Positions 18,915 to 27,700 of a DNA stretch of 64,000 nt are shown here, one piece after another. Made by a program: the position numbers and the translations under genes. Position 1 is the stretch's first letter. Each line of letters begins with the position of its first letter. Below the pieces are notes generated by a model. The model ran no database searches and was not told where the DNA came from. It saw only the letters and a program-made list of their open reading frames with translations. This DNA comes from Prochlorococcus marinus str. MIT 9312 (GTDB lineage Bacteria > Cyanobacteriota > Cyanobacteriia > PCC-6307 > Cyanobiaceae): the NCBI RefSeq assembly GCF_000012645.1, contig NC_007577.1, forward strand, positions 62,001-126,000. Direction: 5' to 3'.

Positions 18915-19268
18915 ATGTCTAAACATCTTGATCCCTTTTCAAACTCTTTAAACAAGCAAACTATTCAAGAAATTGATAATTTGGATCTACCAATTAAGCA
19001 GAAACATCATGTAAGAATACTTGCTCATTGCCTCCAGATTTTTAAAATTATAACTGAAGATAATAGTTCTGAATTATGTGATAAAAATCCTCTAAGAGAA
19101 TGGTGTGATAATCAATCCAAAAAATTTGATGATAAAAAATTTAGTGATCTGTTTTATGAGCAATTAGAATCAACTGCAAAAAAGTTAAATACTTTTTCAC
19201 AAAGAATAGGTAAAAATATTCAGGACTTAGAGATAGATGATTTAGTACTTCTAGTTGAACAAAGTTAG
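18915..19268 (+). CDS. Unknown small protein divergent from sufB
   Basis: I do not recognise a family. The 117 residues are mostly charged and predicted helical by composition. Three cysteines stand out at about 39 (AHCLQI), 55 (ELCDKN) and 64 (REWCDNQ), with a nearby HH pair at 31-32. No signal peptide, membrane helix or obvious helix-turn-helix is visible. In many cyanobacteria the slot divergent from sufB holds the Fe-S-sensing repressor SufR. This protein is much shorter than SufR and does not look like it, so any regulatory role is speculation. Confidence refers to it being a real gene. Confidence 0.75.
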   Translation: MSKHLDPFSNSLNKQTIQEIDNLDLPIKQKHHVRILAHCLQIFKIITEDNSSELCDKNPLREWCDNQSKKFDDKKFSDLFYEQLESTAKKLNTFSQRIGKNIQDLEIDDLVLLVEQS

Positions 19269-19442
19269 AAATCTCCTTAAATTGATCCCGAAGAAAAAAT
19301 ATATTTTTGTTGAGTCGTTAACAAAATTAGGTAATAAAATTTAAAAAAAAAGAAAATTAATTTACATTCAAACAAATTCTAAAAATTAATTAATCCCTCT
19401 ATTACCAGTTGTTTTGGGGCGAAATACAAATTTTTAAAATCT

Positions 19443-20639
19443 TTGAGTAGTCAGAGGATCCTGACGACCGGGCTAAAAGTCACACAATTGCAAAAAAAAA
19501 AGAACATACTGATCCCAAACAAAAACGGAGATTTTAAAGTGGCTGATGTGATCAGAAATAAAGATCAATTACTCTCACTAACCCTCAGACAATTACGTCA
19601 AGAAGCAAGTAAATTATCAGTACCTCTATACAGTAGGAAAACAAAGGCTGTATTAGTTGACTTAATTCTTAAATATCAAGAAAAATCTCCTACGAAAACA
19701 AATATCAGTACATCTCAGCCAAATTCTGCAAATAACTTCGAGTCCAATACCTTTAGCAGTAGTGAAGAAGTTAAAACAAATGTAGTGTTTTTACCCCGGG
19801 ATCCAGACTGGGCATACGTTTTCTGGCAAATTTCAGATGATGATCGAGAAAAAGCTCAATCTTTGGGAGCAAATAAATTATGTCTACGATTATTTGATGC
19901 ATCTGGTTTTGATGGAAGTAATCTTAATCAAGGAACACTAAGGGAGATAGCAGTTGATAGCTATAGTACTGAGTGGTACTTACCAATTCCACTTGCAGAT
20001 AGAGACTATAAGGTTGAATTAGGTTATAAATATGGTTTTAACTGGATGTCATTGGCATTCTCTTCAATAAGTCATGTTCCTGCATCCCATCCATCAGAGC
20101 AAATTCTTGACAAATTTGTGCCTTTTAATTTGGATGCTAGTACTGAGTCGATTCCAGAAATTTCAAATCCTGTAGTTCCAGAACAAACCGGTATGCATGA
20201 AAGACTATATCAAGCAGCAACTAATATTCCTCGTAGAAGGAAAGTGGGTTCAGAAGAATTTATGGAAAATGTAAATTCAACAAATCTAAATGATAATCTT
20301 ACTGACTCAGGTGCTGGTAAATGGTCCTCAGGTTTAAATGAATCTGGAAGTGGGATTGTTAAAAATAGATCTTTTTGGCTTGTTGCAGATGCTGAATTAA
20401 TTGTTTATGGAGCCACTGAACCTTCGGCAAAACTCACAATTGGTGGAGAAGATGTTCCCCTAGCTGCTGATGGAACTTTTAGAATTCAAGTTCCATTTAG
20501 AGACGGGACTCAAAAATATGATATTAAAGCGGTTGATGTATCTGGTGAGCAAGAAAAAAGTATATCAATCAAATTTGATAGAACTACTCCACTTGACGAT
20601 ACTAACGAAAAAGATAAAGCTGAGACAGAATGGTTTTAA
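19443..20639 (+). CDS. DUF4912 domain protein with Rho-N/SAP-like N-terminal motif
   Basis: A 398-residue frame as drawn from TTG; the true start is uncertain, and in-frame GTG codons about 100 bp downstream (around 19540) would give a shorter protein. Residues ~45-80 (TLRQLRQEASKLSVPLYSRK) resemble a Rho N-terminal/SAP-like helical nucleic-acid-binding motif. Residues ~115-225 match DUF4912: LPRDPDWAYVFWQISDDDRE, LRLFD, and STEWYLPIPLADRDYKVELG. A linker follows, then a second strand-rich piece near 315-360 (LTIGGEDVPLAADGTFRIQV). The function is unknown; the combination suggests a nucleic-acid- or carbohydrate-associated protein. It has no close operon partner upstream; 174 bp of AT-rich sequence precede it. 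Confidence 0.8.
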   Translation: MSSQRILTTGLKVTQLQKKKNILIPNKNGDFKVADVIRNKDQLLSLTLRQLRQEASKLSVPLYSRKTKAVLVDLILKYQEKSPTKTNISTSQPNSANNFESNTFSSSEEVKTNVVFLPRDPDWAYVFWQISDDDREKAQSLGANKLCLRLFDASGFDGSNLNQGTLREIAVDSYSTEWYLPIPLADRDYKVELGYKYGFNWMSLAFSSISHVPASHPSEQILDKFVPFNLDASTESIPEISNPVVPEQTGMHERLYQAATNIPRRRKVGSEEFMENVNSTNLNDNLTDSGAGKWSSGLNESGSGIVKNRSFWLVADAELIVYGATEPSAKLTIGGEDVPLAADGTFRIQVPFRDGTQKYDIKAVDVSGEQEKSISIKFDRTTPLDDTNEKDKAETEWF

Positions 20640-20651
20640 TCACTTAAATTA

Positions 20652-20822
20652 ATGCTGAAAAAAATTGTAGCCTTTACTCCCTTGTTTGGAGCATTAACAT
20701 TTCCACTTATAGTTCCAATTACAATTTCTAAATTTGGTGTTAACTATGGAATTCTAAGCGCATTATTAATTTCTTCATTATGGTTTATCGCTATGTTAAG
20801 AACATCCGAAATGCCTCATTAA
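20652..20822 (+). CDS. Small two-helix membrane protein, function unknown
   Basis: An ATG-started frame of 56 codons lies in the gap between the DUF4912 gene and pgm. The product begins MLKKIVAFTPLFGALTFPLI and is hydrophobic, with two likely membrane spans (~5-25 and ~30-47) and a short polar tail ending TSEMPH. It sits 12 bp after the upstream stop and 32 bp before pgm, so it fits neatly into a rightward transcript. Gene-like spacing and coherent hydrophobicity support it. I do not recognise the family. Confidence 0.65.
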   Translation: MLKKIVAFTPLFGALTFPLIVPITISKFGVNYGILSALLISSLWFIAMLRTSEMPH

Positions 20823-20854
20823 TTTAGTTAGATTTTTGGAAGTATCTTAAAATT

Positions 20855-22492
20855 ATGACTGAAGTTAGTGTAATAAATATCAATTCTCCCTTCTTAGATC
20901 AAAAACCCGGCACCTCTGGTTTAAGAAAAAGCACTTTAAAGTTTCAGCAAAAAAATTATCTAGAAATTTTTATAGAAGCAATTTTACAATCACTGGAAGA
21001 TTTACAAGTTTCAACATTAGTAGTTGGTGGTGATGGCAGATATGGAAATATTGAAGCAATAGAAAAAATTGTGCAAATATGTGTTGCTCATAAAGTGCAA
21101 AAGGTTATTGTTCCAAAATGTGGTTTATTATCTACTCCTGCTACATCACATTTAATTAGAAAAGAGAATGCTATTGGTGGCATTATTCTTTCTGCAAGTC
21201 ATAATCCTGGAGGGATTGATGGTGACTTTGGAGTCAAGTTGAATATATCTAATGGTGGCCCAGCTCCTGAGATGATTACTAATAAGATATTCAAAGCTTC
21301 ACAATTACTTACTAGTTATAAAATTTGTAAAATTCAACTACCAAATTTTACTGAATATGGAGCATATTCTTTCGGGGAAACTACCTTAGAAATTATTGAT
21401 GGATTGAAAGATTATTCTGATTTGATGGAGGAAATTTTTGATTTTGATCAAATTAGTGATTTTTTAAAAAAAGACTTCTCATTAATTTTCGATGCAATGA
21501 ATGCGGTTACAGGCCCATATGCAACAAATATTTTTGTTGAAAAAATGGGTCTCTCAAATGATTGTGTTATGAATGGTACTCCGTTAAAAGATTTTGGCGG
21601 TTTACATCCTGATCCCAATCTTACTTATGCTTCTCATTTAGCTGATTTATTATTAAATAAAAAATCTTATAGTTTTGGTGCTGCTTGCGATGGAGATGGC
21701 GATAGGAATATGATTCTGGGAAGTGGATGTTTTGTAAATCCTAGTGATAGCCTGGCAGTGATTACTGCTAACACCAAATGTGTCCCTGGTTATAAAGATG
21801 GTATTACAGGTGTAGCACGATCTATGCCAACTAGTTCAGCAGTTGATAACGTTGCGCGTGCATTAAATATCCCTTGTTTCGAGACACCTACTGGGTGGAA
21901 ATTTTTTGGAAATCTTTTAGATTCTAATTTAATTACATTATGTGGAGAAGAAAGTTTTGGAACAGGTAGTAATCATGTAAGGGAGAAAGATGGATTATGG
22001 GCAGTTTTGTATTGGTTACAAGTTTTAGCCGAAAAAAATTGTTCTGTAAGTGATTTGATACAGAGTCATTGGAAACAATTTGGTAGGAATTATTATTCAA
22101 GACATGATTATGAGGCAATTCCCTCAAATATTGCTAATCAAATCTTTGGTGATCTAACTTCTAGGCTCGAAAATTTAAAAGGAAGTAATTTTGCTGGTCA
22201 TTTAGTTCAAGTTGCAGATAACTTTTCATATTTAGATCCTGTGGATGATTCCATAAGTGAAAATCAAGGTTTAAGATTGATTCTTGATGATAATTCACGC
22301 ATAATTGTACGTCTTTCTGGAACTGGAACTAAGGGTGCAACATTAAGACTCTACTTTGAGAAATTTTTCAATTCTAAACAGAATCTTTCGTTAAATCCTC
22401 AAGTCGCTTTGAAACCCCTAATAGATAATTTAGATGATTTGTTAAATATTTCAAAACTTACTCAAATGCAAACTCCTACGGTAATTACATAG
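20855..22492 (+). CDS. pgm: Phosphoglucomutase (alpha-D-glucose phosphate-specific)
   Basis: The 545-residue enzyme interconverts glucose-1-phosphate and glucose-6-phosphate, feeding glycogen and sugar-nucleotide synthesis. The N-terminus DQKPGTSGLRK, the phosphoserine loop SASHNPGGIDGDFGVK near residue 113, the metal loop CDGDGDRN near 277 and the substrate loop CGEESFGTGSNHVREKDGLW near 363 are all intact. C-terminal RLSGTGTKGATLRLY is the phosphate-binding domain. Length and motifs match the long Pgm branch. It reads rightward, 32 bp after a small membrane-protein gene and 32 bp before rarA. Confidence 0.97.
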   Translation: MTEVSVININSPFLDQKPGTSGLRKSTLKFQQKNYLEIFIEAILQSLEDLQVSTLVVGGDGRYGNIEAIEKIVQICVAHKVQKVIVPKCGLLSTPATSHLIRKENAIGGIILSASHNPGGIDGDFGVKLNISNGGPAPEMITNKIFKASQLLTSYKICKIQLPNFTEYGAYSFGETTLEIIDGLKDYSDLMEEIFDFDQISDFLKKDFSLIFDAMNAVTGPYATNIFVEKMGLSNDCVMNGTPLKDFGGLHPDPNLTYASHLADLLLNKKSYSFGAACDGDGDRNMILGSGCFVNPSDSLAVITANTKCVPGYKDGITGVARSMPTSSAVDNVARALNIPCFETPTGWKFFGNLLDSNLITLCGEESFGTGSNHVREKDGLWAVLYWLQVLAEKNCSVSDLIQSHWKQFGRNYYSRHDYEAIPSNIANQIFGDLTSRLENLKGSNFAGHLVQVADNFSYLDPVDDSISENQGLRLILDDNSRIIVRLSGTGTKGATLRLYFEKFFNSKQNLSLNPQVALKPLIDNLDDLLNISKLTQMQTPTVIT

Positions 22493-22524
22493 ACTTTAAA
22501 GTAATATTTCTTGATTTAATTTAT

Positions 22525-23814
22525 ATGCATTCCGAAAATTTATTTACCAATTATTCTCAAATAGAAAGTAATGCTCCTTTGGCAGATAAGTTGAGACCAA
22601 AGAATTTAGACGATTTTTTTGGTCAAAAATCAATCTTAAATGAGAATTCGCTCTTAAGGAGTGCCATATTAAACGATAAGATTAGTAATTTTATTTTTTC
22701 TGGCCCTCCTGGTGTGGGGAAAACTACTTTAATTGAAATTATTGCTTTTAATACGCGTTCAAAATTAATTAAATTAAACGCTGTATTATCAAGTATCAAA
22801 GAATTAAGAAATGAAATCGCTAATGCAAAAGAAAGATTAATAAATACAAAAAGAAAAACAATTTTATTTATCGATGAGGTGCATAGATTTACATCTGTGC
22901 AGCAAGATGCTTTATTACCCTCAATAGAGAATGGAACTATAACTTTTATAGGTGCTACAACTGAAAACCCCTTCTTTGCAGTTAATAAAGCGCTTGTTAG
23001 TAGGTCTCGCATTTTTACATTAATTCCTTTAAGTGAAACTGATTTGAAGAAAATTATAAAAAAAGTTATAAGTTACTATGCAAAACTTAAGGAACCAAAA
23101 AAGGTTTGTTTAACTCAGGATGCAATAAATCATTTAATTAAATTTTCTGGTGGTGATGCAAGAACACTAATCAATGCATTAGAGATGGCAATAGGAACAA
23201 CTGATGAAAATGAAGCTGAAGAAATTAATATTAATCTCTCAATTGCAGAGGATGCAATTCAAAAGAAAAATATTGTTTACGATAAAAATGGTCAAAATCA
23301 TTACGATATAGTAAGTGCATTTATTAAGTCCATTAGAGGTTCTGATCCAGATGCAACTTTATTTTGGCTTGCAAATATGCTGGAAGCTGGCGAAGATCCT
23401 AATTTTATTTTTAGAAGACTTCTTATATCTGCCAGTGAAGATATTGGGATTGCTGATCCTAATGCCATAGTAGTTGTACAATCGTGTTGTAATGCTTTTG
23501 ATAGAGTTGGTTTTCCAGAGGGATTATATTTTTTAACACAAGCTTCCTTGTATTTAGCTATTTCTCCAAAAAGTAATAGTACGAAAAAGATTTTTAAAGC
23601 AATTGAAACATTCAAATCTATCAATGCTTATGAAGTTCCAAGTCATTTAAAAAATAATTCTAATAGTTATGTTAATCCTCATAATTATCCAGGAAATTGG
23701 GTCGCACAAGAATATCTTCCCATAGCTGTACGAGGTTTAAAAATATGGGAACCAAATAATAATGGATGGGAAAAAATTAAATATGATGAATTGCTTAGAA
23801 GAAAAGAAAACTAA
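22525..23814 (+). CDS. rarA: Replication-associated recombination ATPase RarA (MgsA)
   Basis: A 429-residue AAA+ protein of the RarA/MgsA/WRNIP1 family, which acts at stalled replication forks. Seen: N-terminal PLADKLRPKNLDDFFGQ, Walker A FSGPPGVGKTTLIE near residue 58, Walker B TILFIDEVHRFTSVQQDALLP near 113, sensor IGATTENPFF, and the C-terminal MgsA tetramerisation region starting with SAFIKSIRGSDPDATLFWLA. The final segment YLPIAVRGLKIWEPNNNGWEK is shorter and more diverged. It ends 4 bp inside the convergent phosphopantetheinyl transferase gene. Confidence 0.95.
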   Translation: MHSENLFTNYSQIESNAPLADKLRPKNLDDFFGQKSILNENSLLRSAILNDKISNFIFSGPPGVGKTTLIEIIAFNTRSKLIKLNAVLSSIKELRNEIANAKERLINTKRKTILFIDEVHRFTSVQQDALLPSIENGTITFIGATTENPFFAVNKALVSRSRIFTLIPLSETDLKKIIKKVISYYAKLKEPKKVCLTQDAINHLIKFSGGDARTLINALEMAIGTTDENEAEEININLSIAEDAIQKKNIVYDKNGQNHYDIVSAFIKSIRGSDPDATLFWLANMLEAGEDPNFIFRRLLISASEDIGIADPNAIVVVQSCCNAFDRVGFPEGLYFLTQASLYLAISPKSNSTKKIFKAIETFKSINAYEVPSHLKNNSNSYVNPHNYPGNWVAQEYLPIAVRGLKIWEPNNNGWEKIKYDELLRRKEN

Positions 23815-24467
23815 AAATTTTTCGAACAACAAATAATCTCAGTATTAAAAGAAGTTTTTTCTTCGTAGGCTAAAGCTATAGTCCAATTATGAAAATTAAT
23901 TTGAGAATAATGTAAATGTAAGTTTTTCTTATTATGTATTAACTCTTTTGGTTTTTCAAAATATTGCCAATGATTTATGTCTTTAGATAATCTTCCATGA
24001 TCCCATTTTATTGCTGCTTCAACAGCACACCATTGATTTAAAATCATATTCTTGGTCATATTCTTATTTTGAATTGATTTATTGGTATGAAAAAAATATT
24101 TTTCTGCAAATTTTACATGGTTAAAATCTCTATCTTTTCTCTCAATATCTATCCCAATTTTGTTTTTGTGCCAGACTATAGTTACGGCATCTTTGCAATG
24201 ACTTAAACTTATATTTCCCATGCCAAGAGCTAATTTTGGAGGTTTTCCAGGATGGGCATTTATAGGAATTTCTAGGGGATCTAAATCAAAAAGGGTTGAT
24301 AGTGATTTTCTTAAATAAGCCCTTGTTTCTAAATAAACCTTTGATCTTAAACCTGATAGTTTTTTCGCAGTTTTAATTTCCTCTATCGTTACGACATCTT
24401 GTACTCCTTTAATCTCATAAAACCAAATTTTTGGTATTTTATATTTATACTCATTTAATAATTTCAA
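23811..24467 (-). CDS. 4'-phosphopantetheinyl transferase (HetI/Sfp type)
   Basis: A 218-residue protein that would transfer phosphopantetheine from CoA to acyl carrier proteins. The Sfp-family motifs are visible: NAHPGKPPKL, ISLSHCKDAV, the Mg-binding KIGIDIERKDRD and WCAVEAAIKW, the W-x3-EA-x3-K motif. No other start fits, so TTG at 24467 is the best start; it shares one base with the start codon of the divergent peroxiredoxin gene. Picocyanobacteria need such an enzyme for fatty-acid ACP. Diverged N- and C-termini make the exact carrier specificity unclear. Confidence 0.88.
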   Translation of the reverse strand: MKLLNEYKYKIPKIWFYEIKGVQDVVTIEEIKTAKKLSGLRSKVYLETRAYLRKSLSTLFDLDPLEIPINAHPGKPPKLALGMGNISLSHCKDAVTIVWHKNKIGIDIERKDRDFNHVKFAEKYFFHTNKSIQNKNMTKNMILNQWCAVEAAIKWDHGRLSKDINHWQYFEKPKELIHNKKNLHLHYSQINFHNWTIALAYEEKTSFNTEIICCSKNF

Positions 24468-24934
24468 TGGCTCTTAAGGTTGGTGACAAAGCACCAGAAT
24501 TTAAATTAAAAGATTCTTTTGACAAAGAAGTCTCTCTTAATGATTTTAAAGGTAAAAGAATAATACTATATTTTTATCCAAAAGATAATACTCCAGGCTG
24601 TACTAAAGAAGCCTGCAATTTTAAGGAAAATTGGGATTTACTCCAGAAAAATAATATAGTTGTTCTTGGTATCAGTAAAGATAATGCAGTTTCTCATCAG
24701 AAGTTTATAGAAAAATTTAATTTACCTTTTATTCTTTTAACTGATCCTGAACCTTTTAAAGTTTCTTCTGATTATGACAGCTATGGACTTAAGAAATTTA
24801 TGGGAAAAGAATATATGGGAATGATGAGAAATACATTTTTGATTGATACTGACGGAAAAATTGAAAAAATCTACTTAAAGGTAAAAGCAGCAATAATGGC
24901 TGATCATATAATTGCAGACCTCCGATTACAGTAA
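24467..24934 (+). CDS. bcp: Peroxiredoxin Q / bacterioferritin comigratory protein
   Basis: From the ATG at 24467 the protein is 155 residues, the usual PrxQ length; the frame also extends upstream but without family similarity. The peroxidatic Cys45 lies in YPKDNTPGCTKEACNF with a resolving Cys50 five residues on, the atypical 2-Cys arrangement of PrxQ. The thioredoxin fold start is GDKAPEFKLKDSFDKEVSL. It reduces hydroperoxides using thioredoxin, and in cyanobacteria protects the photosynthetic cell from peroxide. It is divergent from the phosphopantetheinyl transferase gene with overlapping start codons. Confidence 0.95.
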   Translation: MALKVGDKAPEFKLKDSFDKEVSLNDFKGKRIILYFYPKDNTPGCTKEACNFKENWDLLQKNNIVVLGISKDNAVSHQKFIEKFNLPFILLTDPEPFKVSSDYDSYGLKKFMGKEYMGMMRNTFLIDTDGKIEKIYLKVKAAIMADHIIADLRLQ

Positions 24935-24937
24935 CTG

Positions 24938-25621
24938 CTAGAGAGATAGGTGGTGCATGATCATTCCTTCCATAACTAAATTAGGGGAATTGATAATATT
25001 TGTTTTCTGAGTTTTTAGATATTTTGTAAGGAATTGAGAGTCTCCTCCACAGGTAATCAAGACATCCTTGAGTGGATTAAATGAACTAATAATAACTTCA
25101 GTAAGAGAGTTGATTACCCCTTTCAAAATTGCTTCTTCTGTATTCATTAAAAAATCTTTGGTTGGGATATCATATTTTTTGGGAACTTTGAGGTTTTTTG
25201 TGTTTTGTTCCATTGATTTTAATTGTGTCAGTAAACCTGGGATAAGTTGACCACCGATGATAGATCCATTTGGATTTAATTTTGTTATTGATAATATTGT
25301 TCCAAAATCTGCAATTAGCAAATCTTTTTTTAAAGGGTTTGCAATAATATTTAAAGCTGCAAGAGACGCAAGAGCTCTATCAACTCCAAAATAATCAGGG
25401 AGATTTGATAACCTAATATCTTTGGTTTTTATTTCATTTTCCTCTTTCAGCAAAAAATTTGGTAATTTTCCTACAGAAGCCCAAATTAACCTATCTAGAT
25501 CTATATTTTCTGGAACTTTTTGCTCTTTTTGGGTATGGAAGAATTTAGATTGATTTTTAGAATATTTAGCCCAATGAAGCCTACTATTGCCCACTAATAA
25601 AAAATTTGTATCTGAGATCAT
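24938..25621 (-). CDS. coaX: Type III pantothenate kinase
   Basis: A 227-residue protein of the ASKHA fold that phosphorylates pantothenate, the first step of CoA synthesis. Family features: N-terminal LLVGNSRLHWAKY in the place of the usual D-x-G-N-T, the central IADFGTILSITKLNPNGSIIGGQLIPGL, and ITCGGDSQFL. The N-terminal Asp motif is degraded, so catalytic competence is likely but not certain. It is convergent with bcp (3 bp gap) and downstream of cysH by 15 bp in the leftward direction. The nearby phosphopantetheinyl transferase uses the CoA end product. Confidence 0.85.
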   Translation of the reverse strand: MISDTNFLLVGNSRLHWAKYSKNQSKFFHTQKEQKVPENIDLDRLIWASVGKLPNFLLKEENEIKTKDIRLSNLPDYFGVDRALASLAALNIIANPLKKDLLIADFGTILSITKLNPNGSIIGGQLIPGLLTQLKSMEQNTKNLKVPKKYDIPTKDFLMNTEEAILKGVINSLTEVIISSFNPLKDVLITCGGDSQFLTKYLKTQKTNIINSPNLVMEGMIMHHLSL

Positions 25622-25636
25622 TTTTTTATGATCAAT

Positions 25637-26362
25637 TTAATTATTAGTGTGTATTCCACACTCTTGTTTAATCCCCCCAAATCTTGTTGCTCTTCCTTTT
25701 GTTTTATTACCATCAGGAGTGCTTGAGTGCCAATCACCTACAGTAGAATAACCTTTGCTGAAAAGTGGATGGGCAGGTAAATTATTCTCTTTCATATAAT
25801 AAAAAATATCTTTATTTGTCCAATTTAATAAAGGCCTTAGAGAAAGTCTTTGACGAATTAGGTCCAAGAATTTCATTTCTTTTCTATTTTCTGTTTGGCT
25901 TGATCTAACACCGCTTGCCCAACAGTTAATTTTATATTTTTCTAGACCATTTTCCAAAGGTTTTATCTTTCTCAAATCATGATACTTATCTAAATCACTC
26001 GCTTTATTTGTTTCCCAAAGTTTTCCGTGTATAGTCTCCATTCTTGCTGGGGATAATTCACTTTGCAGAACTTCTATTTCTAAAGATAAATCGACAATAA
26101 GTTTTTCAGCATAATGGTATGTTTCTGGAGGTAAATAACCTGTATCTATCCAAAATATTTTGATTTTTTTTTGTAGACATAATTTACTGACCATATTTAA
26201 AAGGACTGATGACTGTATACCAAAACTTGTTGTAATTGCGAATTGATTATCAAACTCTTTATAACCCCATGTAAGCATTTCTTGAGCAGTCATATCTCTT
26301 AGCTCTTGATTATATTTATTTATTAATTCAGGTTGAATATCTTTTTGGATGTTTTCAATCAT
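25637..26362 (-). CDS. cysH: Phosphoadenylyl-sulfate (PAPS) reductase
   Basis: A 241-residue enzyme reducing activated sulfate to sulfite in assimilatory sulfate reduction. It has the PP-loop-like AITTSFGIQSSVLLNM, the central DIFYYMKENNLPAHPLFSKGYSTVGDW and the catalytic C-terminal ECGIHTNN. The paired cysteines that hold the [4Fe-4S] cluster of APS reductases are absent: the equivalent block reads YHDLRKIKPL without the CC. This points to the PAPS-using, cluster-free type. It is divergent from the type II NADH dehydrogenase gene (74 bp). Confidence 0.95.
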   Translation of the reverse strand: MIENIQKDIQPELINKYNQELRDMTAQEMLTWGYKEFDNQFAITTSFGIQSSVLLNMVSKLCLQKKIKIFWIDTGYLPPETYHYAEKLIVDLSLEIEVLQSELSPARMETIHGKLWETNKASDLDKYHDLRKIKPLENGLEKYKINCWASGVRSSQTENRKEMKFLDLIRQRLSLRPLLNWTNKDIFYYMKENNLPAHPLFSKGYSTVGDWHSSTPDGNKTKGRATRFGGIKQECGIHTNN

Positions 26363-26436
26363 TCTTAAAGTTGGTTATGAGATGAATGTTATTTCACTTA
26401 ATTTGAAAATTCTTCGTATTATTTAATAATACATTT

Positions 26437-27651
26437 ATGGATAACAATATTTCGCTAATGAAAGCAATACAAAAACCAATAGTAATAGTTGGAGCAGGTT
26501 TCGCAGGTATGACAGCTGCTTTGAATATAAAGAATCTTAATCCTTCCTTACCTGTTATTGTAGTCGATTCTGCATCCAACTTTATATTTAAACCTTTAAT
26601 GTATGAAGTTTTAAGTAAAGAAATAAGACTTTGGGAAGCCACGCCAAAATTTGCTAATATTTTTTCTGATGCAGGTATAACTTTTTTAAAAAATTGTTTA
26701 ACAAAGATTTCCTTCAAAGAAAATATACTTGAATTTAGTGACGAATTAAAATTAAGTTTTCAATATCTTGTAATTTGTACAGGTTCTATACCAAATACTT
26801 TTTTGATAAAAGGTGTAGAGGAAAATTGTTATTTTTTTAATGATTTTCATGATCTAAATAAAGTAAAATCCTTTTTAAAAGAATCACAAAAAACTTTGCT
26901 TCATAAAAAGTTATTCATAGTTGGAGGTGGTCCCTCTGGCATTGAGTTAGCATGCAAAATTAAAGATATATACAAAGATCAATTTGAAATTAATGTGATA
27001 GAAAGATCTAATGAAATACTTAGTAGAAACAAAATTTTCAATAGGGAACAAGCAGAGACCGCATTAGAAAAAAGAAAAATCAATGTTCTTTTAAACACCA
27101 CAGTTAAAGAAGTCTCAGAAACTAGAATTATTATTTCCAGTGAGGATGGGATAACTTCTTTGGATAAAGATATTGTTATTTGGACTGCAGGTGTTAAACC
27201 CAACTTGTCTTATTTGCAAACTGATGAAATAACAAAAAAATTTGGAAGAATTTTAGTTAATAATAATTTGCAAATAGAAAACCATAATAACTGTTTTGCT
27301 ATCGGCGATATTTCGATCATTGCAGGGATGGAGGATCTACCCATAACAGCTCAGGTTGCGATGCAGGAAGGAAATCATCTCGCTAAAAATCTAGAACTAT
27401 TAATTCAAGGAAAAGATCCTTTACCTTTTGAATTTCAAGATAATGGTGAAATGATTAGCTTAGGAATAGGGGAAGCTTCAATTGCGGGGCTTGGGGTTAC
27501 TTTATCGGGAAAATTAGCTTTTGAGGCAAGAAGACTTATATATGCTTCCAAGTTGCCTGATATTAATGAAAGTTTAAAATCTGCATATTCATGGATATTC
27601 CACAAAAAATCTATTTTTCAGAATTTTCTTAAAAAAGATAATTTCAATTAA
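26437..27651 (+). CDS. ndb: Type II NAD(P)H dehydrogenase (NDH-2-like flavoprotein)
   Basis: A 404-residue pyridine nucleotide-disulfide oxidoreductase-fold protein. The FAD-binding Rossmann motif VIVGAGFAGMTAALN is at ~15-30, the NAD-binding motif LFIVGGGPSGIELACK at ~165-180, and the second FAD contact CFAIGDIS near 288. A moderately hydrophobic C-terminal segment (AYSWIFHKKSIFQNFL) fits a membrane-attached NDH-2. NDH-2 passes electrons from NAD(P)H to quinone without proton pumping and may sense redox state in cyanobacteria. An in-frame second Met (~residue 8) is an alternative start. Confidence 0.9.
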   Translation: MDNNISLMKAIQKPIVIVGAGFAGMTAALNIKNLNPSLPVIVVDSASNFIFKPLMYEVLSKEIRLWEATPKFANIFSDAGITFLKNCLTKISFKENILEFSDELKLSFQYLVICTGSIPNTFLIKGVEENCYFFNDFHDLNKVKSFLKESQKTLLHKKLFIVGGGPSGIELACKIKDIYKDQFEINVIERSNEILSRNKIFNREQAETALEKRKINVLLNTTVKEVSETRIIISSEDGITSLDKDIVIWTAGVKPNLSYLQTDEITKKFGRILVNNNLQIENHNNCFAIGDISIIAGMEDLPITAQVAMQEGNHLAKNLELLIQGKDPLPFEFQDNGEMISLGIGEASIAGLGVTLSGKLAFEARRLIYASKLPDINESLKSAYSWIFHKKSIFQNFLKKDNFN

Positions 27652-27700
27652 ACTTTTTTGAAATATTGTTTTTGGGTATATTGAGTTAAATAAGTCTCAT

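Noticed and set aside
22623-23012. 129-codon antisense frame within rarA
   Set aside because: It mirrors the conserved AAA+ coding strand; no domain features of its own.
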